Assembly (NCBI GenBank): GCA_002989075.1 | Contig: PSQN01000003.1 | Coordinates: 124,001-188,000, forward strand | Length of the DNA stretch: 64,000 bases | DNA from: Arthonia radiata | Taxonomy: Eukaryota > Ascomycota > Arthoniomycetes > Arthoniales > Arthoniaceae | Reading direction: 5' to 3' | Program-made: the position numbers and the translations under genes | Shown: piece after piece, positions 53,040 to 64,000 of the stretch | Position numbering within the stretch: position 1 is the first letter of the stretch | Layout: each line of letters starts with the position of its first letter | The notes under the pieces: model-generated | What the model saw: the letters and a program-made list of their open reading frames with translations, nothing else | Told to the model about the DNA's origin: nothing | Databases searched by the model: none

Positions 53040-56000
53040 CTAAAGCCAAAAACATTCTTTTAGATAATAAGAGGGGTTTTAACCTCGCTTATACTAATAT
53101 TTAGGTCCGTATTAACTGTTAAGTTTAGATAGGAAATATACTTTATTCTATTCCTATCTTTCTTAATTCTAGATATTTATCCGTTAGATTCATTAATTTA
53201 AAGTTTGCGCAACGTTAAGGCTTTCTAATCTACCGTCTCTATAAGTTCTATATGTTAACAAACTTTAAGAATAATACTTAAACCTATACTTAGGTTACTT
53301 ATACTGCTCGTATTACCTTATAGGTAGGCTCTTATATTGAAAGGTCTTGCTACCTTATTATTACCGATCTCCCTAATAAACCTATTTTTCTTGGCCTTCT
53401 ATAGCTAAGAAACTACAACGTTATCTAGTAGTTTGGCTAGAATACCCTCCGTTTCGATTCTAATTTCTGTTTCTAGTATTGCGGTATTCTATCTACCGGC
53501 ACTACAATTTATGTTATTCTTAATAGTCTCTATAGCTATAAAGAAGAGCTATACGCCCCTAGTCCTGCTAATTTAAAGTAGATTAACTCTATTATAAAGA
53601 AGCATAGGTTAAGAGTTTAAAAGACGTTAGAGCCTAAACTTAAGAAAAAGGAAGCTAAGCGGTAAAAGCTTACCTTAGCCCCTTTACCTCCAATCGCTAG
53701 TAATTCTAGTCCGTTAAGTGCTTTTAAGCAGCTTAAGCCGTTAGTTTCTTGTCTCTTAGCTACTCTTAAGCAAGCTAAGCTAAATTTTAAGTCTATAGTT
53801 GCGTTAGTACAGACTACTCTAGTTTAAAGGTTGCGTACCTATACTTAAGCTACGTTAGTATAGCCTATCTCTAGAGTTCTAGTTCCATTAAGCGCTATTA
53901 AGCGGCTTGCCCCTCTAGTTTCTAGCTCTATAGCTACTAGGCTGTAGACTATTTCTCCTTCTAAGTTACCGGCTGTTCGTAAGCAGACCGTCCCGAATTT
54001 TAAGTTCGTAGCTGCTTTCTAGCAGGCTGCTTGTCCGTTAACTGCTTCTAAGTAGGTTAACTTACCCCTGTCGACGTTACGCCACTACATTCTCTACGTA
54101 GGTGCCGCCTTATTTACGTTACTAGCCTATAGAGGGTATTAAATATATTCTATGTTAGTTAAACAGATTTAAGCTCTCGTAAACAAACCTCTATAGTTAT
54201 AGTTTAGTTTTAATTAAGAAGATACCGATTGGTTCCGCTTGCTAATAGAGTTGCAAGTCTTTTGCGAAGTATTCTCTAAAAAAGCCGCGAAAACCCTTCT
54301 ACTACACTATTAATATAATTACAAAATTAAGCTTAAGTTTGGTTTAGAACTACTCTACGGTCTCCTTTACTTCTATAGTTAATCCAAAGTAAAGGCGTTG
54401 CTTCAATAGCTTAAAAAAAACCTTGATTCTAGCTTTATTCGCGCTAGTTATAGTTTAGCCGCGTCTCTAGTCTTATTTGTTTAGAAACTAAATAGCGATC
54501 TCCAAGTTTGTGTCGATTATAGAGGCTTAAACGCTTTGTTAATTAAATCTAAGTATCCTCTTCTATTAATCCGCGAAACTCTCAATCGACTATCTAAGGC
54601 TAAGTACTATATAAAGCTTAATATTATCTCTACGTTTAACTATATCTATATAAAAGAAGGTAAAGAATAGAAAACCGCCTTTTAAACACACTACGGTCTT
54701 TTTGAGTCTCTTATCCTGCCGTTTAGCCTTTGTAATAGTCTAACAACGTTTTAGTACTATATTAATAATACTCTGAGAGAGTATCTTAATAACTTTTATA
54801 CCGCTTACCTAAATAATGTCCTAATCTACTTTTAGAACAAGAAATCTTATTAGAAACACATTAAGTAAGTTTTAAAGAAGCTTAATAAGGCCGGCTGACA
54901 ATGCGACCTTAAGAAGTATAAATTCGTAGTTTAGGAAACTAAGTACTTAGAACTTATTATTACTATTAAGGGCATTTAAATAGATTCTAAGAAGATTAAG
55001 ACTATTATTAACTAGCTCTAACTCCGTTTTATTAAAGACATTCAAAGTTTTTTAGGCTTTGCTAACTTCTATCGTCGTTTTATTCTTAAATTTTTAAGAA
55101 TCGCTGCTCCGCTTATTAAGCTTATGCGTAAGGATAAAATATTCTCCTAGTCTCTATAATGTCAGTCTACGTTTAAGAAACTTAAGTTAATGTTTACTAA
55201 AGGTTCTGTTCTTACTCATTTCGATCTAAAAAAATTAATTATTGTTAAAACAGATTCTTTAGATTGAGTCAATGCTAAAGTACTATCTTAGTACGACGAT
55301 AACGGTGTTCTCTACTCTGTCGCATTCTTCTTCTAAAAGATGTTGCCCGCTAAGTATAATTATAAGATCTACGATAAAGAATTGTTAGCGATTATTAAGT
55401 CTTTTAAAGAATGGCGACCAAAGCTTAAGAGCTCACTATATCTAATCTAGATAATTACTGATTATAAAAATCTAGAGTAGTTTATAACTACTAAGAATCT
55501 CTTCCGTCGTTAAGCCCGCTGAGCTAAATTTCTATCTCGTTTTAATTTCTAGTTGACCTATTGTCCTAGTAAAAAAGATAAAAAGTCTAATAGTCTTACT
55601 CGTCGATCTAGTAATCTCTCTAAGAAAGGAGGGAATATAGCTCTAAACCTAAGGATAGCTTACCAACAATAGGTACTTATTAAGCTACAGTACACGCGCA
55701 ATTTAGAAGTTGTTAACAAACCTCTAAACTACGGTAGCTCTAGTCCTGCCCCAGCTCTAGTCAACGCTCTCCGTCGATCTCTAAGAAATTATTAGTTAAG
55801 TTCTTAGTCGTAGTCCCAGTCTGTATCTTCTTAGTTAAGCCGTTAAGCGACTTCAATCTTTAGTTAAAGTTAGCGTTTAAGTCTAAGTCCCGCTCCCGCT
55901 CTAAGTATTCTAAAAATCTGTGTTTAGTCTTTAATACCCGTTCCTTAAATTTTAATAAATAGTCTAAGTCCGCCGCTTCCTAGCGATCCTCTAGTTCCTA

Positions 56001-57590
56001 TTTCTTAGTTAACTGCCTCTAATCTCGAAGAATAAGATTTTAAGATTATATAGCTCTAGACTAACTTCCGTCAAAATGATCCTTAATACAAACAACTCCT
56101 TTATAATCTTAAGCTTTCTAGTACTGTCCGCCGTAAAGATATCGATCTCTCTATCTGTTCTGTTTAAGGCGATATTGTTTACTACTACGATTGTTAAGTA
56201 GTTCTAAATAACAATAAGCTTCGCCTATACTTGCTAGAAAGTGCTTATACCTGTTCTACCTCCAGTTATCCTAGTTCTGCCCAGCTTTCGAGTCTCCTCC
56301 GTCGTTCTTTCTGGTAGCCTAGCATCTATCTAGCGGTTAAGCGTTTTGTACGCAATTGCTATACCTATATTTAAACTAAGCTATCGCTTCAACGTTAGTA
56401 TAGTTAGCTTCACCCCCTTTCGGTTCCTTAACAACGATAGAAAGACATTTCTATAGATTTTATCGTTCAGCTTCTTAGTTCTTGCCTCTTATCTAGCTTA
56501 TCTAAGGTTTATAACTACTTAGTAGTCGTTAACAGACTTACTAAGATAAAACACTTTATTCCTTGCAAGGATATATTAGCAGAAGCCGTCGCAGATCTCT
56601 TCTTAGCTTATATTTTTAAGCTTTACGGTCTTCTAAGTTCTATCGTATCTAATCGAGATATACAGTTTATCTTTACCTTCTAGCGCCGACTAACCCAGCG
56701 TTTAAGATTAGTCGACAAGTTTTCTATAGCGTACTATCCTTAGACTAATAATTAAATAGAGAACGCTAATAGTAGTCTCGAACGTTATCTCTGTGTCTAC
56801 GTTAATTATCTATAAAACGACTAGGCTGCCTAGCTCCCAATAGCTAAGTTTGCTGTTAATAATTATTAAAGCGCTACAACTAGCTGCACTCCGTTCTTTA
56901 TAAACTTAGGCTATTACCCTTGTATATCTTTTAAACCTCCTTGTACTTCTTAAGGTAATCTATCTTTAAGTTAGCTCCGCGATTAAGTCTCTGTCGACAA
57001 GTTTGCTGTTAAGATAAACTAAATCGTTAACAAATATCGTAAACTTATAGAATTCGCTTAGTATAAGCAAGAAGAATACGCAAACCGCTCCTACGATTTA
57101 TATTCTCGGTACTAAGTTAGTGACCGTATTTTTATTAGTACTAAAGACCTTAGTACTATACGCCCTAGCAAGAAGCTGTTACGCTCCTAGAAAGGCCCCT
57201 TCGTTTTAGAGAAGGTTGTTAGTTTCTACGCTTATCGTCTGTCTCTTCTATTAACAATATAGTGTTATCTAGTTTTTTATCTGTTTAAGCTCTAACTAGC
57301 ACCTATCGATCCGCTCTCTAATTAATATATCGAACTACGTCCGTTAATTGTTGCTAAAGATAGTAAATAGAAGTAGTACGTTAAGAATATCCTTAACTCT
57401 CGTCTCCGCCGTAATATGCTCTAGTATTTAGTCTACTAGGATATCGACGAGCAAACCTAAGAACTATAGATACTTGTCGACAAGCTCGAAGCTATAGCCC
57501 AATTTTATGTTAAGTATCCCTAACGTCTCGGTCCTATTAAATTAATACTCTAGTTAGCTTGTAGATACTTACCTTCGTTAAGGGAGACCT
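53040..57590 (+). pseudogene. pol remnant of element B (protease, RT, RNase H, integrase, chromodomain)
   Basis: Protease segment LRNYNVI near 53410. The RT active site YxDD reads AYLNNVLIY at ~54803, both Asp codons turned to Asn. RNase H segment [19 protein letters not shown] sits at ~55350. The integrase core lies around 56450-56900 (DFIVQLL, VSNRDIQF, ENANSSLERY). The chromodomain-like end VKNILNSRLRR...LQYLVYQD..., followed by QFYVKYPQRLGPI, is at ~57378-57535. Numerous in-frame TAA/TAG. A short purine tract (AAGGGAGACC) lies just before the 3' LTR. Confidence 0.82.
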
Positions 57591-57592
57591 AC

Positions 57593-57874
57593 TATTATAA
57601 ACCTGTTTCAGGCTCTCTAAGCGCTAGGCCTCCGAGCGCTTAACGCATTATCGCAATTTTTGATTAACGTTCCCGACACATCTTAACCGTACTATTGCCC
57701 CTAGCTTTTCTATTTCTTGTTTAGCGCATCTATTAGGTAATTTAGATCCTCTTAATATATATAGAGGCATCGCCCGACCTCTTGTTCTTGTTCTGTATCT
57801 AATCCTCTTTATATCTACAATTAAATAGAGCTCTTGACATTGCGTCCCTACTGTTATTAGTTCGCCCTCTTACA
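57593..57874 (+). repeat. 3' LTR of element B (282 bp)
   Basis: Same length and ends as the left LTR, but its first dinucleotide is TA instead of TG, a G-to-A transition. Followed by the TTTAC duplication at 57875-57879. Confidence 0.9.
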
Positions 57875-59667
57875 TTTACTTACGCTTATAATAACTAGTA
57901 AACTATCTTATTAGAGGTCTAGAATTACGTAGTTAGTACTAATATTCTCGACTAACAATAGATAACCTATAAATATAACGAGTTATAATTAGCAATAATT
58001 ATATAATTAAAGTAAAGATTGTAAATAATAAACTAAACGTTATAATAAGAGTAGTACTAGAATATTTAATGTAGAAATTTTTATAGTAAATTAACTAATA
58101 ATAGATTTTAGTATCTAAGATACTTTAAAACGAATATAATTAATAAGAAAAGACTAAACTAACTACTTTAAGAATAGTAGTACCGGCCCGTTTAATAGTT
58201 AGACCTTTTAGAAGCTTAGCTTTATATAAGCTTAGCTACTTATAGAACTTATTTATATACCTAAATAACAATAAACAATAGAAACATTAATATTATAATT
58301 AATTTAGACGTAACAGGCAACTTTATTTTAATATACTACGTTAGAGAGTACTAAATATAAATATAAAAGAAGAAATTACTCTACGTACTATTTAAATTCT
58401 AAGAAACAGAGAGAAGAGTTAATTATAAGACTTTGTTAATAAGTATAACTATTAAAGATTATTGAAAAGAAATTACTTACAATATTATAAATATTAATTA
58501 ACACTATATAGTACTAAGTATATCTTAGTTACAACAATATAACCTAAAAGTAAATTAAAGAACTAAGAAACTCCTTTTTACTAAGTATAAGTACTCTAAA
58601 TAAAAATCGTTCTACAGAATAGATATTTTATAAGCTATTTTTAGTAGTAAGAATAAAGAGCGCGATAAAGAACTTATATAAGTTAGTATCGCTATACTCT
58701 AACAACTAAATATTTTACGAAAGAAGTTTTAATATAGTATTTTATCTATAGCTAACTATATATAAGTATAAATAAAAGGTAACTGTACGCTAACAATTTT
58801 ATACAATAACAAGTACTTAGTTAATTACTAAAATACTAGAGAAATATAATTAATTCCGATACTTATTTAAGGAAGCTAAGTTAAACTTAGCTCTTTTAGA
58901 ATATAAACCGTAGAATTATATAATATCTTTATAAAAAGGCAAAACGCTAATATTTAGTTTAATATACTTTCTATTAGAAGCAGAAAATTAAGCGCTCTAC
59001 GACTATTTAAACAAAAACCTTAAGAAAGGCTTTATCTAAAGTTTATATTACTAATCGGATATCTAATACTCTTTGTACTAAAAAAGAATAGTAAATTATA
59101 ACTTTATATAGACTATAGGCAATTAAATAGAATAACTATTAAAAACTAATACTTATTACTACGTATCGATAAAATTATAGACTAATTATACGACGTATAA
59201 TAGTTTACTAAGTTTAACCTATAAGAAGCTTATAACTTAATTTAAATAAAAGAAGGTAAAGAATAGAAAACCGCCTTTTATACAAGATACAGACTTTTTA
59301 AGTATTATATTATATCTTTTAAGCTAATAAATGTATTAGCATTATTTTAAAAGTTAATTAATAATATACTTAGTAACGACCTAGATATATTTATAACTGC
59401 TTATTTAAACGATATTCTAGTATATAGCTATATACTAGAAAAATATAAAAAATCTACTAAGAAGGTAACAAAAGGATTAGTACGTACCAATTTATAAATT
59501 AATATCGAAAAAACTCAGTTTTATTGATAATCTATTAAATTTCTTAAATTTATAATTACCGAGTACAGTCTTTAAATAGAAGATTCAAAGGTTTTCTAAT
59601 TTATTTTAATATAGCTTATACTAAAGAATATAAAATAGTTACAACAGTTTTTTAGTTTTATTAATTA
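57875..59667 (+). mobile_element. Older Ty3/gypsy element A, 3' part (protease and RT)
   Basis: Continues the sequence interrupted at 50955, as shown by comparison with the unbroken copy A' (62430 onward). A protease segment reads LQQYNLKVN with LLFTKYKYSK near 58520-58600. The RT reads KTAFYT, FKYYIISFKLINVLA and AYLNDILVYS (~59400-59430), with YxDD changed to YLND. The element stops in RT at 59667, where unrelated, less AT-rich sequence begins. Confidence 0.78.
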
Positions 59668-60489
59668 CTATAATGTAATCTGGGTGTAGGGCAGGAAGCA
59701 GTTAGGTGGCAAAAAGGGTCTAAATAGGCCCTACTGGTATTCAAGCTAATTATTGAGGAGACTAGAAAGGGATGCGTTTACTAGAGAGAAGATATCCTTC
59801 TAAGATCGTAGCCTTCCTAAATAGACAACATTCCGTCTTAATTTGCTATCGGGACGTTTATATATTATAACTGTCTTCCCTCTTAAGAAGAATCGCTCTC
59901 GATCCGGGTGCAATCTACTATCTCTATCGTACCTTCTATTTATTGTCTTACGTAGAGCAACAATCTCGTTAAAAATCTGCTAGCTTATATCTACGTTTAG
60001 TCGGAAAAAGAGTAATGTTGCTTACTGTTATTCTATATATTGTTTAGTGCTAGTTTTCTGTAGTACTAAGTTATAGTACTAAGCTTTACTTTTAATTTAA
60101 AGCTCTTAAGTCTAAGTTATAAGCTCGGTAGTAAGGTTGTATATTATTTTTACCTAATTTTATGTTCTTTTATATACTCTTATATACGCTTTTACCAATT
60201 AATTGCCCCTATAGATAGTAGCAATCTATATAAATAGGCTTCTTTACTTCTATATTAGTATCTATAGGCGGAAGTGTTATAAACGCTAAGTCTAGAATAG
60301 CTAAGCGAACCCCCGAGCATTAATATCTACTACTCGCTAAGACGCTAATAGGTACTAGCGTACCTTTAGCTAATAAGACCTCTTTTGCTAACAGCGGCTA
60401 AAGCGGGTACGTCGGGCTAGAAAGCCGCGGTTACCTACAAGAACATTAGCGGCTATAGCGGCTCTAGAGAACCTCTCTTGTACCTTAGA
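59668..60489. mobile_element. Unclassified insertion/LTR-like segment between copies A and A'
   Basis: Begins TGTAATCTGGGTGTAGGG, interrupting the RT of element A. Its first ~330 bp are clearly less AT-rich than the surroundings, so less or more recently mutated. A second TG (TGTTATAAACGC at ~60278) may be the start of the A' LTR. Neither end is confirmed by a duplication. Confidence 0.4.
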
Positions 60490-63400
60490 CTATATAGCTA
60501 GACTAATAGCCGACCTTAGAATAAACTTTAGTCTGTTAACTTAATATCTAAATATAAGTTTCTTAACTATATTTAAATAACGTACTTTATCTTCTATCTA
60601 CTTTAGTTAAGCTTCTCTTACCTTTTATAATCTGTTTTACCTCTTCTATCTTTTAGTCTCTAGCATACAAGATACTTACTACTAAGGTCAATAAGTATAT
60701 AAGGTAAGTAAGCCTTAGTTTAGTTCTCCTAGCGACCGGCGTTATACTTTAATAGACTCGCTATAAAAGTAGAGAAAGTAGATTAGTTATATTTATTACT
60801 TCGGTACCCAATAGCTGCGACGCTGCAAACAGGTTAGCCAACAGAATAGATAGTATAAGTAAGATATTAAACGTTAACACTAAGATAAGAAAAAGCTTCT
60901 TAAATAAACGTTCTAAAGTTACTTTATTCTTAATACGCCTAGCTATATACTTTAGAACTTATAAAGATTAGTTTTTAAACGACACTACTATAGTTTTATT
61001 TGCTACCTCTTATATAGATAGAGATGCTTATAAGTAGATTAAGTACTACTTCGACGATTTCTTGTTTACCTCGATAAAGAGCAGGCGCGAGGATACCGAC
61101 GAATTCTTTGCTAGCTTCGTCTTCTTTTAGAAAAAGCTTCGTAAAATCTTTAAACAAACCGACGCTAGGCGTATCGCTACTAGAAAGCTTCGGAACCTTA
61201 AATAAATAGGACCAGTAAGCAGGTACGCTGCTGAATTTATACAGTATGCTAATTAAACAGAATAGAACAAAAAACCTCTTATTAAGACCTTTTATAAAAA
61301 ACTTAAGGACTATATTAAGGAAATAATCTATATCCGTAGAGAGAAGTTTAACGATCTCGACAGCTTTATATAACGAGCGAAGGAGATCGACGATAGCAAC
61401 TTTAAAAGATAAATAGAAAAGAAAGGTAATCCTACTAATAGATTCTATAAAGCAAGAAATCGAGCAAACTTACGACAAAACTAAGGCGATCCAATAGAGT
61501 TAGATTTTATAAGGCCTCGGGGGAAACTAAACAACCAGAAACGAGAACACAGAATAAAGAATAAGCTATGCTTATATTGCAGAAAACTAGAGCATTAAGT
61601 TAAGGAATATCGTTTTAAGAAACAACAATTTAACAGTACTAATAGAAACAGGTACAGCAATCGATCTTAGAAACCCTGTTTTCTACGACAACAATTCAAT
61701 ATAACTACTTAGATACCGGTAAACGAGAGTTAGAACAAAGCAAAAAACCTACTAACAACTTTTATGGATCGTTGGGACTTGTACTTAAAGGTTAGCTAGG
61801 AGTGTTATAACTCTACCGAACCTATTAAAAAAGGAAAAGAGAATCTTAACTTACTCTAGTTGTACGTAAACTAGGATATAGACAATAAGTTATAGGAAGA
61901 AATAAAAGAACGACAAATAGAATAGAAACAACAAAGACTACAGAACTGAAACAGCATTGACCGCACTATTCCGAGGTATTGGGTATAGAGTACCGTTATA
62001 CTATACGAAACACTATTCTAGACCGCGTGCTACGATAATAATTGTACGATCTACGAATTTAATAAACTAGGGTTAGAATAGTACCCAAAGAAACTAATAT
62101 CTCTAAAACAAGGTTTAATATAAAAACTAGGCCTTACTCGAGAGCGATCTAGGTTACCTTATTTAGAAACCTAAGGGGAATCTAAGAAAGAATAGACCGT
62201 AGAGGCTAAGTAAGATAGTAACTACAATGCGTTATAGGCAAGACAACAACTTAAAGACAAAAATATAAATTCTAATGGTACAGAATCTTTACTTAAGAAC
62301 GATACTAACTAAAAAGAACAAACTCTAATCCGTTAGAAAGAAATAATATAGAGACTTTGTTAGTTAGCCTTCTACAATAGGAAGTTAAGCGCTAATAAAG
62401 ATATTAACAATATTTTAGAATATATTTACTTACGTCTACAATAACTAGTAAACTACCTTATTAGAGATCTAGAATTATATAGTTAGTACTAATATCTTTA
62501 ACTAACAATATACAACCTACAGACACAATAAGTTTTAATTAGCAATAGTTATATAATTAAAGCAGAGATCGTAAATAACAAACTAAACGTTATAATAAGA
62601 GCAGTACTAGAACACCTTACACAGGAATTCTTATAGCAAATTAATTAACAATAGATTTCGATATCTAAGATACTCTAGAACGTACATAATTAACAGAAAA
62701 AAGACTAGACCGACTACTTTAAGAGCAGCAGTACCGGTCTATCTAACATTTAAGCTCTTTAAGAGCATAGCTTTATACAAGCTCGGCTTTCTATAGAACG
62801 TATTTACACACTTAGGCAACAATAAACTATAGAAACATTAAAATTATAATTAATTTCGGCGCAATAGGCAACTTTATTTTAGTACGCTACGTTAAGGAGT
62901 ACCAAATATAAACATAAAAGAAGAAATTACTCTATATACTATCTAAATTTTAAAAGGTAGAGGAAAGAGTTAACTATAAGACTTTGCTAATAGATATAAT
63001 AATTAAGGACTATTAAGAAGAAATTACTTATAATATTATAAATATTAACTAGTACTACGCTGTACTAAGTATACCTTAGTTATAACAATATAACCTAGAA
63101 GTAGATTAGAGAACTAAAAAACTCCTCTTTACTAGGTATAAGTACTTTAAACAAGAGTCGTTCTACAAAATAGATACTCTATAAGCTAATTTTAGTAGTA
63201 AGAATAAAGAGCGCGATAAAGAACTTATGCGGGTTAGTACTACTATACTCCGATATTTAGATATTCTATGAAAGAAGTTTAATGCAGTATCTTATCTATA
63301 GCTAGCTATACGTAAGTATAAATAAGAGACGACTGTACGTTAACGATTCTATACAACAATAAGTACTTAGTTAATTACTAAGATACTAAAGGAATATAAT

Positions 63401-64000
63401 TAATTCCGATATCTATTTAAGAAAGCTGAGCCAAACTTAGCTCTCTTAGAACATAAACTATAAGATTATACAATACCTTTATAAGAAGGTAAGACGCCAA
63501 CATTTGGTCTAATATACTTTCTATTAGAAGCAGAAAATTAAGCGCTCTACGACTATCTCGACAAAAATCTTAAGAAAGAATTTATCTAAAAATTAATATT
63601 ACTAGCCGGATACTTAATACTCTTCGTACTAAAAAAGAATAGTGAACTACAACTTTACGTAAACTATAGACAGTTAAACGGGGTAACTATTAAAAATTAA
63701 TATCCTTTACTATATATTAACAAAATAACAGATCGATTGTACGACGCGCAATAGTTTATAAAGTTTGACCTACAAGAAGCCTACAACTTAATCTATATAA
63801 AGGAAGGCGAAGAATAGAAAACGGCCTTCTATACTAGACACAGACTTTTCGAGTATTGCGTTATACCCTTCGGGCTAATAAACGCACTAGTATCGTTTTA
63901 GAAACTAATTAACAACACACTTAGTAATTATCTAGATATATTTATAACTACTTATCTAGACAATATCCTAGTATACAGCTGTATACTAAAAGAACATAGA
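60490..64000 (+). mobile_element. Ty3/gypsy element A', second copy, truncated by window end
   Basis: Co-linear with element A but uninterrupted: gag region from ~60490, zinc knuckle LCLYCRKLEH at ~61567 with the last Cys mutated, and protease region ~62870-63150. The RT runs from ~63600: YVNYRQLNG, KFDLQEAYN, KTAFYTRHRLFEYCVIPFGL and YLDNILVYS, with YxDD changed to YLDN. It is somewhat less degraded than copy A. No intact frame. The 3' half lies outside the window. Confidence 0.82.

Larger units (their letters stand above)
50956..57874 (+). mobile_element. Complete Ty3/gypsy chromovirus-type LTR retrotransposon (element B), RIP-inactivated
   Basis: 6919 bp bounded by 282-bp LTRs that start TG (TA in the right copy) TTATAAACC and end CCTCTTACA, flanked by TTTAC duplications. 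Order of recognisable remnants: gag, zinc knuckle, protease, reverse transcriptase, RNase H, integrase, chromodomain, which is the order of Ty3/gypsy chromoviruses. It is nested in element A between A's gag and protease. All frames have many TAA/TAG stops; no product can be made. Confidence 0.9.

Overview
The window is nuclear DNA of a filamentous ascomycete, most likely a dothideomycete. Genes carry short (44-217 nt) introns with fungal CTAAC/CTGAC branch sites, the gene content is typical of Pezizomycotina (fungal rhodopsin-type membrane protein, ankyrin protein with RAW-type zinc fingers, 2EXR-like protein), and an AT-rich block at the right end is built from LTR retrotransposons mutated in the manner of RIP (repeat-induced point mutation). 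The class-level placement is an inference from gene style only.

Layout. (1) 1-9.0 kb, core genes: start of an unidentified gene, mitochondrial GatB, UBC4-type ubiquitin-conjugating enzyme with a GC-AG intron, a 2EXR-like protein, glutaryl-CoA dehydrogenase, and FEN1/RAD27 divergent from it. (2) 9-37 kb, accessory island: twelve loci of a small divergent protein family with an LPxExxDxI-type N-terminus (F-box-like). Two lie at 10-12 kb and ten at 26.5-36.8 kb. At least two are broken by stop codons of the CAG/CAA to TAG/TAA type. Between them lie an ankyrin/zinc-finger protein divergent from a DUF7580-like protein, an O-methyltransferase next to an MFS transporter, a fungal rhodopsin-domain membrane protein, and an unknown membrane protein. 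The island ends in a ~185 bp degenerate tandem repeat at ~37.1-37.9 kb. (3) 38-47.5 kb, core genes again: MYST acetyltransferase, thioesterase-like hotdog protein, CCCH zinc-finger protein, SNF5-type chromatin-remodelling subunit. (4) 47.85-64 kb: gene-free, AT-rich, RIP-damaged transposons. A complete 6.9 kb Ty3/gypsy chromovirus (282 bp LTRs, 5 bp TSD TTTAC) is nested inside an older gypsy element, and a second copy of that older element runs off the right edge.

The most interesting object is the paralogue cluster. It sits between conserved housekeeping genes, is arranged mostly head-to-tail, is highly diverged in sequence, and shows RIP-type pseudogenisation in single-copy-looking coding DNA. 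This suggests birth-and-death evolution of a lineage-specific family. Gene models were spliced by hand, and frame continuity and codon sums were checked for each one given exon coordinates.
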